Positions 16,217 to 24,963 are shown, counted from the stretch's first letter. The stretch: 64,000 bases of DNA from Streptomyces acidiscabies (GCF_020010905.1 NZ_JAGJBY010000001.1:5414001-5478000), one strand, 5' to 3'. Notes: a model not told the origin generated them from the letters alone. A program made the numbers and translations.

Positions 16217-16980
16217 GACGCCCAGGCCCGTCGCCACAGGGACAGCAGCCAGGGCGCTGTGAGAGAGGCGAGGCAGTAGATGAGTGCGTAGCCGCCGACG
16301 ATGGCGGACGGCAGGGCCGCCATCGACAGGAGACCGGTGACGTCGTGGGGACGGTAGACCACCGTGCCCGAGCAAGTCGTCAGGATGTCGAGCGGGACCG
16401 TGAGAGCGACGATCGCGGGAATCCGGGCGGCGGTCTCGAAGTGGCGGCACAGGACCAGGAGTACGAGGAACCAGGGGACGCCGACCGTATCGGTGCGCGC
16501 GCTCAGCAGCAGGTCGTTTGTCGCCCACAGCCCGACACCGACGAGCGCGCAGATCAGCAGGGGCCGCCGGGGCAGTCGGGGCGGCAGGGAACGGGTCACC
16601 ATGAGAACCGCGAGGAAGATGACGGCATGCAGAACGGGGATGTACGCGGGCGGACTGCCCAGGCGGTAGTCCCACAGGCCCAGCCACCGGGTGGCCGCCA
16701 CCTCCACCGCGGAGGTGCTCACGAAGACGACAAGCGTCTGCGTACGGACCAGAGCATCCTCACGCAGCGCAAGCCGTACGGCCGCCACCAAGCCGATCCC
16801 GAGGGCGAGGACCAACTGGCCGGAGGGCCCGAGCGAGTCCGCCAGTGGTACGGACGAGGAGCAGACCGCCAGCCCGCCGACCCCGCACAGCAGATCCGCC
16901 CGAGCCTCGCGCGACCATGTGCCGGGAAGGGGCACAACCTTGTCATCGTCGATGACCTTCGAGGCAAGACCGCTTTCCAT
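16213..16980 (-). CDS. Seven-helix membrane protein, possible terpenoid cyclase or hydratase
   Basis: The 255-residue protein has about seven hydrophobic segments and opens a tightly coupled terpenoid operon. One loop-helix region reads EVAATRWLGLWDYR, an acidic residue followed by Trp/Tyr that recalls the E...G-W-x-Y pattern of membrane lycopene cyclases and the related integral-membrane terpene cyclases. Conserved-looking polar residues inside helices (ND in LWATNDLLL, the DILTTC stretch) could form an active site. This resemblance is weak, and the assignment to cyclisation is inference from context. It could instead be a permease or a carotenoid-hydratase-like protein. The stop overlaps the next ATG by 4 bases. 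Confidence 0.6.
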   Translation of the reverse strand: MESGLASKVIDDDKVVPLPGTWSREARADLLCGVGGLAVCSSSVPLADSLGPSGQLVLALGIGLVAAVRLALREDALVRTQTLVVFVSTSAVEVAATRWLGLWDYRLGSPPAYIPVLHAVIFLAVLMVTRSLPPRLPRRPLLICALVGVGLWATNDLLLSARTDTVGVPWFLVLLVLCRHFETAARIPAIVALTVPLDILTTCSGTVVYRPHDVTGLLSMAALPSAIVGGYALIYCLASLTAPWLLSLWRRAWAS

Positions 16981-17056
16981 GCCGAAGCAACGAGATACCG
17001 CATGGGTGGTTACGCTGCGCGACGACCGGACGGACCCCGGGCGGCGCCTGCATCTC

Positions 17057-17479
17057 TCAGATCAGCACTGTCTCCACGGTGGACGGAATCGCCTGCAGTG
17101 CTCGGCTGACGGGGCAGCGCTGCTCGGCGGTCGCGGCGGCCTCCCGCAGTTGCTCGGCACTGATGCCGGGGACCTCGGCCTGGACCTTGATGGCGATGTG
17201 GGTGAACCCCTTGCCGACGTTCAACGTCGCGTCGCACTCCGTGGTGACGCGACTGGGCGGTGTTCCCGCCTCCGTGAGGACGTGCGAGAGCATCATCGTG
17301 AAGCAGGCTCCCTGGGCCGCCGCGATCAGTTCTTCGGGTGATGTCTCCCGCTGCGGCGGGACCGGGCTGAGCGGATAGCGCAGATCCGGAGAGGCCGCGC
17401 CGGAACCGAAGGCCATACGCCCCCCTCCCTGGTCCAACGGCCCTTCCCAGTGTGTGAGGACAGTTCCGGTGATCTTCAT
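17057..17479 (-). CDS. OsmC/Ohr family peroxiredoxin
   Basis: The 140-residue protein is the usual OsmC length and contains the two redox cysteines of the family, Cys59 in AAQGACFTMML and Cys122 in EQRCPVSRAL. The early Arg (RETSPEEL) is also expected. OsmC proteins reduce organic and lipid hydroperoxides with thiols in the cytoplasm. A GGAGG-like sequence (CAGGAGGATCG) precedes the ATG. It lies 76 bases upstream of the terpenoid operon on the same strand and is divergent from the encapsulin gene across a 144-bp AT-rich gap that must hold both promoters. Confidence 0.85.
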   Translation of the reverse strand: MKITGTVLTHWEGPLDQGGGRMAFGSGAASPDLRYPLSPVPPQRETSPEELIAAAQGACFTMMLSHVLTEAGTPPSRVTTECDATLNVGKGFTHIAIKVQAEVPGISAEQLREAAATAEQRCPVSRALQAIPSTVETVLI

Positions 17480-17623
17480 CGATCCTCCTGCTGTCGTACA
17501 AGCGCCGTGCCAAGAATTATGGTGAGGAATGAATCTTCATCGGGTCAAGACACCAAAACGAGTGATTTAGCGGGCGTGGGAAGAGGGAATCCCTGGTTTC
17601 AGGAAGTCCAGGGAGGGACCGCC

Positions 17624-19042
17624 GTGAGTCATCCAGTCACAGAGGAAAGCCCCCAGCCCCCCATCTCCACCAGCCTCGGGACTCGTGCCGCCCGCAGCAT
17701 CGCCAATACCACCAAGGCCCCGGCCCAGCTGTCTTTGACCACTCCGCGCTGGCTGCTGCGTCTGCTGCCCTGGGCGACGGTGGAGTCGGGCACCTATCGG
17801 ATCAACCGATGCGTCGCCTACGCCGTGGGTGACGGGAGGATCACCCTGCTGGAGGGCGGTGACGGCGGCAGCCGGATCCTCGTGGAGGACATGCGTGAGC
17901 TGCTCGCGCTGCGCGACGTGACCGACCCGCGCCTGCTGACGGCGGTCGCCGAAGCGTTCCGCCCCAGACGCGTCGTGGCCGGAACCACACTGGCCGAGGC
18001 CGGCATGCCCGCCGACGGGCTGTACGTCGTCGCACACGGCCGGCTGGAGCGGCGGGGCACCGGGCACTACGGGGAGCCGACCGTGCTCGGGATCATGGGG
18101 GAGGAGGAGTTCTTCGACGAGGAGGCGTTCCTGAAGGGCGGTGACTGGCCGCATACCGTCGTCGCGCTGACCAACAGCACCCTGCTCGTCCTGGACCTGG
18201 ACCGGGTACGGCAGCTGGAGGAGCGGCACCCCGAACTCGCGCGCGCCTTCGCGTCGTACCGCAGTGGCGGCGAGGGGAGAGCCGCAGTCGGCGAGGCGAT
18301 GTCCGCCGTCGCCGCCGGGCATCAGGGTGAGGCGGAGCTGCCGGAGACCTTCGTCGACTACGAAACAGCCCCGAACGAGCGTGAACTCGCCGTCGCCCAG
18401 ACGGTGTTGAGGATGCACTCCCGTGTCTCGGACCTCTACAACGTTCCCCTCGACCAGCACGAGGAGCAGCTGAGGCTGACCATCGAACTGATCCTGGAGC
18501 GGCAGGAGCGGGAGCTGCTGAACGATCCGGAGTTCGGCCTCCTGCACAACGTCGCCCCCGCCTTCCGGGTCCGCTCCCGCAGCGGCCCGCCGACCCCCGA
18601 CGACCTCGACGACCTGCTCGCCGTGGTGTGGAAGCAGCCCGCGTTCTTCCTCGCCCACCCCCGCACGATCGCGGCCTTCGGACGCGAGTGCACCCGCCGA
18701 GGCGTGCCGCCCGCGATCTTCGAGATGCACGGCAGCCCGTTCCTGAGCTGGCGCGGTGTCCCGCTGGTGCCCACGGACAAGATCCCGGTCGATCCGGTGG
18801 ACTGCACCTCCAGCATCCTGCTGCTGCGGGTCGGCGAGGACAACCGCGGTGTCGTGGGGCTGCGGCCGGACCGGCTGCCCCACGAGCACGCCCCGGGGCT
18901 GGCGGTGCAGCCGATGGGACTCGACCGGCGGGCGGTCGCCTCACACCTGGTCAGCTCGTACTTCTCGGTGGCCGTACTCGTGGACGACGCGCTCGGCATG
19001 CTGGAGCGCGTGCAGGTCGCCCACTACCACGAGTACGCATGA
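17624..19042 (+). CDS. Family 2B encapsulin shell protein (EshA-like) with cyclic-nucleotide-binding domain
   Basis: The 472-residue protein matches the EshA type of Streptomyces: an N-arm, the hallmark LLPWATVESGTYRINR near residue 50, a cyclic-nucleotide-binding domain at about 95-215 (LGIMGEEEFFDEEAFL and flanking beta strands), then an HK97-type capsid domain with FVDYETAPNERE and LILERQERELLNDPEFGLL. Family 2B shells assemble into icosahedral compartments that hold an enzyme; EshA has been tied to antibiotic production in Streptomyces. I chose the GTG at 17624 because AGGGAGGGACC precedes it and the length fits the family. Its stop overlaps the desulfurase ATG, which marks that enzyme as candidate cargo. 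The adjacent terpenoid operon offers another possible cargo. Confidence 0.88.
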   Translation: MSHPVTEESPQPPISTSLGTRAARSIANTTKAPAQLSLTTPRWLLRLLPWATVESGTYRINRCVAYAVGDGRITLLEGGDGGSRILVEDMRELLALRDVTDPRLLTAVAEAFRPRRVVAGTTLAEAGMPADGLYVVAHGRLERRGTGHYGEPTVLGIMGEEEFFDEEAFLKGGDWPHTVVALTNSTLLVLDLDRVRQLEERHPELARAFASYRSGGEGRAAVGEAMSAVAAGHQGEAELPETFVDYETAPNERELAVAQTVLRMHSRVSDLYNVPLDQHEEQLRLTIELILERQERELLNDPEFGLLHNVAPAFRVRSRSGPPTPDDLDDLLAVVWKQPAFFLAHPRTIAAFGRECTRRGVPPAIFEMHGSPFLSWRGVPLVPTDKIPVDPVDCTSSILLLRVGEDNRGVVGLRPDRLPHEHAPGLAVQPMGLDRRAVASHLVSSYFSVAVLVDDALGMLERVQVAHYHEYA

Positions 19043-20298
19043 GAGCCGCCGCCCGTTACTGGCTGGAGCAGACCGCCTCGGCCCCGCCGGCCTTCCCCGT
19101 CGCCGCCGTACGCGCCGACTTTCCCGCCCTGTCCCGGACCGTTCGGGGGCGCCCGCTGGTCTGGCTCGACAGCGCCGCCACCGCGCACAAACCACACCAG
19201 GTCATCGAGGCGGTACGCGTCTTCTACGCCCGTCACAACTCCAACGTCCACCGCGGTGCCCACACCCTCGCCCGCGAGGCCACCACCCTGCTGGAGGAGG
19301 CACGGGCCCGTATCGCGTCCTTCGTCGGCGCACCGCGGGCCGAGGAGATCGTGTTCGTCCGTGGCGCCACGGAGGGGATCAACCTGGTCGCCCAGACCTG
19401 CGGCCGGATCCGCGTGCAGGCCGGCGACGAGATCGTGCTCACCACCCTTGAGCACCACGCCAACATCGTCCCCTGGCAGATGCTGTGCGCGCAGAAGGGC
19501 GCCCGGCTACGGGTCGCGCCGCTCCACGACGACGGCACGGTCGACCTGACCGCCTACCGCGCTCTGCTCGGGCCGCGTACGCGGATCGTCGCGCTCGCGC
19601 ACGTGTCTAACGTGCTGGGCACTGTCCTGCCCGTGCGCGCGATGGCCGACGCCGCACACGCCCACGGCGCCGTCGTGGTGGTGGACGGCGCCCAGGCCGT
19701 ACCCCACCTGCGGGTGGACGTCACCGCCCTGGGCGCCGACTTCTACACGCTGTCCGGGCACAAACTGTTCGGCCCCACCGGCATCGGTGTCCTCTACGGC
19801 CGCACCGAACTGCTGGAGGAGATGCCGCCATGGCAGGGCGGCGGCTCGATGATCACATCCGTGAGCTTCGAACACACCCAGTACGCGGCGCCGCCGCAGA
19901 AGTTCGAGGCCGGCACCGGTCATATCGCCGGCGCGGTCGGGCTCGGCGCGGCAGTCGACTATGTGCAGTCCGTCGGGCTGGACGCGGCGCACGCGTACGA
20001 GGCGGCACTCGTCGCGTACGCCCGGCGGCAACTCGCGGCCGAAGTCCCAGGTCTGCGCCTGCTCGGACCGGCGGACGGAGTCGGCGTCACCGCCTTCACC
20101 ATCGACGGCACCGACCCCGCCCGGATCGCCGACGCGCTCGACGACGCCGGCATCGCCGTCCGCGCCGGCCACCACTGCGCCCAGCCGGTCCTGCGGCGGT
20201 ACGGCCTGAACGCCGCGGTACGCCCGTCCTTCGCGTTCTACAACACCCGCGAGGAGGTCGACCTGCTGGTACGGGAGCTGGCCCGAGCCCGTCATTAG
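19039..20298 (+). CDS. SufS-like cysteine desulfurase, candidate encapsulin cargo
   Basis: The 419-residue fold-type I PLP enzyme has the Schiff-base Lys242 in SGHKLFGPTG, the cofactor-contacting His in LEHHAN, and the catalytic Cys380 in GHHCAQPVLRRYG. It takes sulfur from cysteine to form a persulfide and alanine. No suf genes are near, so general iron-sulfur assembly is unlikely to be its only job. The ATG overlaps the shell stop (ATGA). Desulfurase cargo of family 2A shells carries a long disordered N-terminal targeting region; here only about 25 residues precede the catalytic fold, so packaging, if real, must use another signal. Confidence 0.88.
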   Translation: MRAAARYWLEQTASAPPAFPVAAVRADFPALSRTVRGRPLVWLDSAATAHKPHQVIEAVRVFYARHNSNVHRGAHTLAREATTLLEEARARIASFVGAPRAEEIVFVRGATEGINLVAQTCGRIRVQAGDEIVLTTLEHHANIVPWQMLCAQKGARLRVAPLHDDGTVDLTAYRALLGPRTRIVALAHVSNVLGTVLPVRAMADAAHAHGAVVVVDGAQAVPHLRVDVTALGADFYTLSGHKLFGPTGIGVLYGRTELLEEMPPWQGGGSMITSVSFEHTQYAAPPQKFEAGTGHIAGAVGLGAAVDYVQSVGLDAAHAYEAALVAYARRQLAAEVPGLRLLGPADGVGVTAFTIDGTDPARIADALDDAGIAVRAGHHCAQPVLRRYGLNAAVRPSFAFYNTREEVDLLVRELARARH

Positions 20299-20460
20299 GC
20301 CGGGGGAGTGGCGCGGCACGGAGCACACTCACCCTCCGTCGTAACCAGCAGGAGCGGTGCTGTCGGCTGGCGAGCCTCCTCAACCCCTCTTAGCTTGTAG
20401 TCGAGCCGTCACTTTCCGTGGCGCCGGTCGACGGGGCGCCCCCATCAAGGAGGACCACTC

Positions 20461-20997
20461 TTGGAACGCACACGTCTCCCCGTCCTGGCCGCCACCGTTC
20501 TGCTGCCCGCCGGACTCCTCCTCGGCGCTGCCGCCCCGGCGCAGGCCGCGGTCGTCGACCTGTCCTGCGCGGGCACTGTCGCAGCCCATTACGCTCCGCC
20601 GCTACAGCCCATCCCGAGGCCCACCGCCATCACCTCCAGCGCTCAGGTGGGCTGCGCGATCTCCAGCGACCCGACCCTGACGTCCGGCACGTTCGGCGGC
20701 AGCTCGACCGCGACAGCCAGTTGCCTCACCGGCAGCGCGTCCGGGACCTTGACGTTCACGTGGAACAACGGCCGTACGTCGACGGCGCAGATCACCAGCG
20801 TCGCCGCTCTCAGGCCCAACGGGGACGTCGTCACCGTCAGCACCGGGACGGTCGTGGACGGCGAATTCGAGGGTGACAAGGTTGTCACCGAGGTCACCCT
20901 GCTCGCCGACGACCAGTTGGCCTGCTTGTTGGGAGCAGGCGTCAGTTCGGTCAGCGGCCCGACGACGGTCACTTTCACGGCTCCGCTCACCCGCTAG
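20461..20997 (+). CDS. Small secreted protein, paralog of the one at 10186-10758
   Basis: The 178-residue protein starts at a TTG with a strong AAGGAGG seven bases upstream. Residues 1-29 are a clear Sec signal peptide (LLLGAAAPAQA, cleavage after AQA). The mature part is beta-rich and has four cysteines (near 37, 62, 81 and 159). GTLTFTWNNGRTS followed by a Pro/Thr strand and a long acidic-hydrophobic strand mirrors the operon protein at 10186-10758. Its function is unknown. It lies 162 bases after the desulfurase gene, in a gap with no other gene, and probably has its own promoter. Confidence 0.75.
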   Translation: MERTRLPVLAATVLLPAGLLLGAAAPAQAAVVDLSCAGTVAAHYAPPLQPIPRPTAITSSAQVGCAISSDPTLTSGTFGGSSTATASCLTGSASGTLTFTWNNGRTSTAQITSVAALRPNGDVVTVSTGTVVDGEFEGDKVVTEVTLLADDQLACLLGAGVSSVSGPTTVTFTAPLTR

Positions 20998-21037
20998 CCG
21001 GCCCGCTCTCACCGTCGAAGCCGAAGGGGGCGTCACG

Positions 21038-21905
21038 GTGTCACGCCGGGGAAGGAACGAGTGGCTGGCCGGCCTGCTCGCGGAGGGGCGGTGGAGCGCC
21101 GGACAGTTGGCCCATGCCGTCAACACCCGTGGAGCCGCGCACGGGATGACACTCCGGTACGACCGGAGTTCGGTCGCGCACTGGTTGTCGGGGTCGTGAC
21201 CCCGTCCCCCGGTTCCCGAATTCGTCGCCCAGGTACTGACCCAGGCCGCCGAGCGTTGCTGATGAAACAGACCTGGCCGCTGGGCGCTGCGACGGTGCTC
21301 TCACCCTGCCGGTCGGCGCCGGCAAGGTGACGAACGGTGGCATCGACCGGATTCGCGGCATGATCGGCGTGTTCACCACGCTCTCGTACGCGAACTGCTC
21401 GTCCTGGGAGCGCAGTTGACGCATCTTCTGGCCGTGACGGCCGTCGACGCGGGGCTCCACCGGGCGGCCCATCAGTACCACGGAGCCGCGCTGCGCCTAG
21501 CCCGTCGGGCGGACGACCGGCACACCTATGCCACCCACGCCCTGCGCCTGGAGAACCCGCCGCAGGCCACGCGCCTGGCCGAGGCCGCGCTCGACACGGC
21601 CGGTCGCAGCGAGGATCCGGCGTTGCGCGCCTTCCTGCTCACCCAGCGCGCGCTGGCACGGGCCGTCGACGGCAGCCCGGGAGGCGCTCTGACAGACCTC
21701 GCCGTCGCGGAGCGCGCTGCGGCACCGTCCTCCTGGCCGGCGCCGACCGTACGCGCTCACTCGGGCGAGACTCGCCGAGATCCTTCTCGATCTCGGTCAT
21801 CTGGAGGAGGCATGTGAGCACTGGGACGTGTTCCTCGACCTCTATCCTGCCCTGTGTTCCGCTCAGGCGGATCAGGCGCTCACCAGCCTTCGGCAGCGGA
21901 TGCGG
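21038..21905 (+). pseudogene. Decayed TPR-type regulator
   Basis: Pieces of one Streptomyces regulator family appear in order but in different frames. First comes an N-terminal DNA-binding part from the GTG at 21038 (RGRNEWLAGLLAEGRWSA ... VAHWLSG), then PVPEFVAQVLTQAAE after a frame change near 21190. A TPR block (LHRAAHQYHGAALRLARRAD ... LRAFLLTQRALA) occupies 21435-21690, and LAEILLDLGHLEEAC ... LTSLRQRM follows in a third frame from about 21765. About 200 bases between the N-terminal and TPR parts look deleted or scrambled. The sequence stops abruptly at about 21905, where a methyltransferase fragment on the other strand begins. It cannot make a functional protein. Confidence 0.7.
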
Positions 21906-22388
21906 CGAGGAGCTTGCCGGAGAGATGGCCGGCTCTTCCACCATCAGCCAGCGGGCCATGCGGGCGACCACCTCGGCCCGGTCCGGCAGATGGACGAGTA
22001 CCGCCCGGGTGCGCACCAGGTCGAACGGACCGGCGGCGAACTCCGGTCCCTCCACCACGTCATGGCGCAGCACGCACAGGTTCGGGCGGCCCTCTCCCGC
22101 CCTGTCGTCCAGGAACCGCATGTCCACATCGGTGGCGACGACCTCACCGCGGGGACATCGGTAGGTCAGCCAGCGCGCCAGCGAACCGGTGCCCGAACCC
22201 ACCTCCAGACATCGCCATCCGGACCGTAACCCGAGCCTGTCCAGCAGTTCGAAGCTGCCCGGATCCCACAACGCCGCGAGCGCCTCAAGCCGCCGGTGGC
22301 CCGTGTCCGCCGAGGCCGCCACGGCACGAGACGCTCGGGGTGGCGAACTGGTGAAGGCGCTGAACGCCGATGACGTCGCGGGCGGCAC
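21906..22388 (-). pseudogene. Class I SAM methyltransferase missing its C-terminus
   Basis: From the N-terminus the frame shows LWDPGSFELLDRLGL, the SAM-binding motif I CLEVGSGTGSLARWL, motif II VVATDVD and motif IV-like FDLVRTRAVLVHL, typical of a small-molecule methyltransferase. After about 155 residues, around WLMVEEP, homologous-looking sequence ends and the frame runs into antisense of the decayed TPR regulator. The usual C-terminal 100 or so residues are absent. It is divergent from the ATP-grasp-like gene. Activity is unlikely. Confidence 0.65.
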
Positions 22389-22480
22389 GCCTGCCCGCCT
22401 GTCGAGTCCAGCGGCGACACCGAACCCTGTCGTACACCCGTACTCCTGTAGATTCGCTGCACGACCTCAGGAGATCCGCG

Positions 22481-23317
22481 ATGCCCGACCGCCGCAAAGT
22501 TCTGTTCGTGACCGACCTCGCCTACCAGGCCCGGGGGCGACGCTACTGCGACGAGGACATCTTCCTGACCTCTCGGCTGCGGGACGCCTTCGACATCGCC
22601 CTGTGTCACCCGCTGGACGCCGCCGCGCTGATGGACGCCTTCGACGGTGTCGTGGTCCGCAACAGCGGGCCCGTGCTGCACTACCAGAAGGAGTACGACG
22701 CTTTCCGGGACCAGGCCACGGCCCGCGGCACCGGGATCTACAACCCGCTGTCCGGCCGGGGGGACATGGCGGGCAAGCAGTACCTGCTGGACCTGACCGC
22801 CGCTGGATACCCGGTCATCCCCACCATCGACCGGCCCGAGGATCTGTACCTGCTGCCCGAGGCCGGCCAGTACGCCGTCAAGCCGAAGGCGGGCGCGGAC
22901 TCCATCGGCCTGACCTTCCTGCCCCGGAAGCAACTGGACGACCTCGCCTACGGCGACATCCTCGTCCAACCGCGCATCGACTTCCGCTACGAGGTGTCCT
23001 TCTACTACATCGACGACGCCTTCCAGTACGCCCTCCGCACCCCCGACCCCGAGCGGCGCTGGGTCCTCGAACCCTACGAGCCCACCGACGCCGACCTCGC
23101 CTTCGCCGGGCGCTTCATCGACTGGAACACCCTCGACCACGGCATCCAGCGCGTAGACGCCTGCCGCACCCAGGACGGCGAACTGCTTCTCGTCGAACTG
23201 GAGGACCTCAACCCGTACTTGTCCCTGGACCTGGTCCCCGAACGGACCCGTGACTCCTTCGTGGAGGACATGAAGTCGTCCCTCCACCGATTCCTGGACA
23301 CGCTTCCCCGCCCCTGA
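22481..23317 (+). CDS. ATP-grasp-like protein
   Basis: The 278-residue protein has the ATP-grasp order: an N-terminal alpha/beta domain, a central segment YAVKPKAGADSIGLTFL (the Lys expected to contact ATP phosphates), ILVQPRIDFRYEVSFYYI, and a C-terminal ELEDLNPYLSLDLV with the acidic and Asn metal ligands. Such enzymes join a carboxylate to an amine or thiol through an acyl phosphate. The start at 22481 follows AGGAGATCCGCG. The substrate is unknown. It stands alone next to recombination debris, in the accessory position often seen for small peptide ligases. Confidence 0.7.
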   Translation: MPDRRKVLFVTDLAYQARGRRYCDEDIFLTSRLRDAFDIALCHPLDAAALMDAFDGVVVRNSGPVLHYQKEYDAFRDQATARGTGIYNPLSGRGDMAGKQYLLDLTAAGYPVIPTIDRPEDLYLLPEAGQYAVKPKAGADSIGLTFLPRKQLDDLAYGDILVQPRIDFRYEVSFYYIDDAFQYALRTPDPERRWVLEPYEPTDADLAFAGRFIDWNTLDHGIQRVDACRTQDGELLLVELEDLNPYLSLDLVPERTRDSFVEDMKSSLHRFLDTLPRP

Positions 23318-23369
23318 GGCGGAACCCGGGCTCCTCGCGCAGTACCTGGTTCGGCCGAGCCGTTGAGGC

Positions 23370-23933
23370 TCAGCCGCGTGGCCCCGAGCCGTGCAGCAGG
23401 GTGTCGACGACCAGTGCGGCCAGTGCGTCCGGGTCCTGCTCCGCGCCCGGCCTGTCGATGGCTTCGCTGAGCAGGGCGTAGTACACCTGCCGCGCCCAGT
23501 CCAGGTCGGCACCCGGCGCCAGCAGCCCCTCGTGCTGCGCCCGGGTCAGGAGAGAGACGGTGTGGGTGTCGATCTCCTCCCAGAGGGCGGCGGCGGTTTC
23601 GGTGTGAGCCGTGGCGTGGCTGAGGGTGAAGCGCCAGGTGCTCTTGACCCGCAGCACGTTCGCGGTCACCCGGTGCAGGGCGACGAGGGCGGGCGCGGCG
23701 TCCGGGCGGGCTTCCTCGATGGCGTCGATGAGCTGCTGTTTCGCGGATACGGCGAGCGCCTCCAGAAGCGCCTGCCTGTTCGCGAACCGCCGGTGCACCG
23801 TGATCCTGGTCAGTCCCGCGGCCTCGGCGATCTGCTCCATCGAAGCGCCCGCGTCCTGGGCGAGGACCTGCTCGGCCGCCTCCAGAATCGCGCGCACACT
23901 GCGCTCGGCATCTGCCCGCAGTGCTCGGCCCAT
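23370..23933 (-). CDS. TetR family repressor
   Basis: The 187-residue protein has the TetR N-terminal helix-turn-helix at about residues 27-50 (SMEQIAEAAGLTRITVHRRFANRQALLEAL) and a helical ligand-binding C-terminal domain. AGGAGACAGAC precedes the ATG. It is divergent from the SDR gene at 24101 with a 167-bp shared promoter region containing repeated TGATACGT. It probably represses itself and the downstream run of SDR, hydrolase, LtrA and regulator genes. The ligand is unknown. Confidence 0.85.
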   Translation of the reverse strand: MGRALRADAERSVRAILEAAEQVLAQDAGASMEQIAEAAGLTRITVHRRFANRQALLEALAVSAKQQLIDAIEEARPDAAPALVALHRVTANVLRVKSTWRFTLSHATAHTETAAALWEEIDTHTVSLLTRAQHEGLLAPGADLDWARQVYYALLSEAIDRPGAEQDPDALAALVVDTLLHGSGPRG

Positions 23934-23978
23934 GTCTGTCTCCTGTCTCGTCGGCTCACGCTCTTGTCCCTCTGTAGA

Positions 23979-24053
23979 TGATACGTGAACGCTACGAGTA
24001 CCCCCTTAATTGATGCATCGATGTTGCTTCTTCTGGATTAACTGATACGTTGA
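23979..24053. promoter_or_regulatory. Divergent promoter region with repeated TGATACGT boxes
   Basis: TGATACGTGA (23979-23988) and TGATACGTTGA (24043-24053) are near-identical direct repeats, and the perfect 8-bp palindrome GATGCATC lies between them (24012-24019). The segment is AT-rich for the region. They are candidate operators of the adjacent TetR protein. Confidence 0.5.
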
Positions 24054-24100
24054 TGAAACCGATCAGGGATCGCCCCCGGTCCCGGAACCAGGAGTCCAAG

Positions 24101-24919
24101 ATGACGACAACACGACCCGTAGCCCTCGTGACCGGCGCGTCCTCCGGCATCGGAAGGGCAGCCGCCCTCGCGCTGGCCGCAGCGGGCCACGAGGTGATCG
24201 GCACCAGCCGCGACACCACGCACGTCACCCCGCTCAAGGGCGTGACCTTCCTCGACCTCGATGTCACGAGCGACGCGTCGGTGACCGCTGCGGTCGGCGA
24301 GGTGATCGAGAAGTTCGGGCGCATCGACGTCCTGGTCAACAACGCCGGTATCGGCTCGGCGGGCGCCGCCGAGGAGAGCTCCGCCGGGCAGGCGCAGGGC
24401 CTGTTCGACATCAACGTCCTCGGCGTCATCCGGATGACGAACGCCGTCCTGCCCCACATGCGTGCCCAGCGCGGCGGACGCATCGTCAACATCTCGTCCA
24501 TCGTCGGGTTCATGCCGCAGCCCTACATGGCCGTCTACGCCGCCTCGAAGCACGCCGTCGAGGGCTACTCCGAGTCCGTCGACCACGAGGTCCGCGAGTA
24601 CGGCGTACGGGTCCTGCTCGTCGAACCCGCCTGGACCAGCACCGCGTTCGACGCCGCCAGCGTCCGTCCCGACCAGCCCCTGGACGTCTACGCCCGCCAG
24701 AGGCACGTCTTCGAGGAGTACATGGCCCAGGCGGTCAAGGACGGCGACGAGCCCGCCGTCGTCGCCAAGGAGATCGTCGCGGCGGCGACCGACGCCAAGC
24801 CCAGGCTGCGCTACACCGCCGGCGCCATCACCGGACGCGTCCGCACCATGCGCCGCTTGGTCCCCTCCCGCATGTTCGACCAGCAGCTGCGCAAGCTCAA
24901 CCGCCTGCCCGCCGCCTGA
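24101..24919 (+). CDS. Short-chain dehydrogenase/reductase
   Basis: The 272-residue classical SDR has the cofactor motif TGASSGIG (near residue 10), NNAG (near 80), the Ser of NISSIVG and the catalytic YAASK. The lack of an acidic residue at the end of strand 2 (TSRD instead) suggests NADP(H). AGGAGTCCAAG precedes the ATG; an upstream in-frame ATG at 24050 lies in the operator-like region and is unlikely. First gene of the TetR-divergent run; 44 bases separate it from the hydrolase gene. The substrate is unknown. Confidence 0.88.
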   Translation: MTTTRPVALVTGASSGIGRAAALALAAAGHEVIGTSRDTTHVTPLKGVTFLDLDVTSDASVTAAVGEVIEKFGRIDVLVNNAGIGSAGAAEESSAGQAQGLFDINVLGVIRMTNAVLPHMRAQRGGRIVNISSIVGFMPQPYMAVYAASKHAVEGYSESVDHEVREYGVRVLLVEPAWTSTAFDAASVRPDQPLDVYARQRHVFEEYMAQAVKDGDEPAVVAKEIVAAATDAKPRLRYTAGAITGRVRTMRRLVPSRMFDQQLRKLNRLPAA

Positions 24920-24963
24920 CGTCCAGCCCCCGCCTCCCGACAACAACGACAGGAAAAGCTCCC

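Noticed and set aside
13046..16279. Very long open frame (1077 codons) antisense to the terpenoid operon
   Set aside because: Composition is Arg/Gly/Pro/Val-biased with no family motif, as expected for a frame opposite GC-rich coding DNA; the other strand has clear domains and coupled starts.
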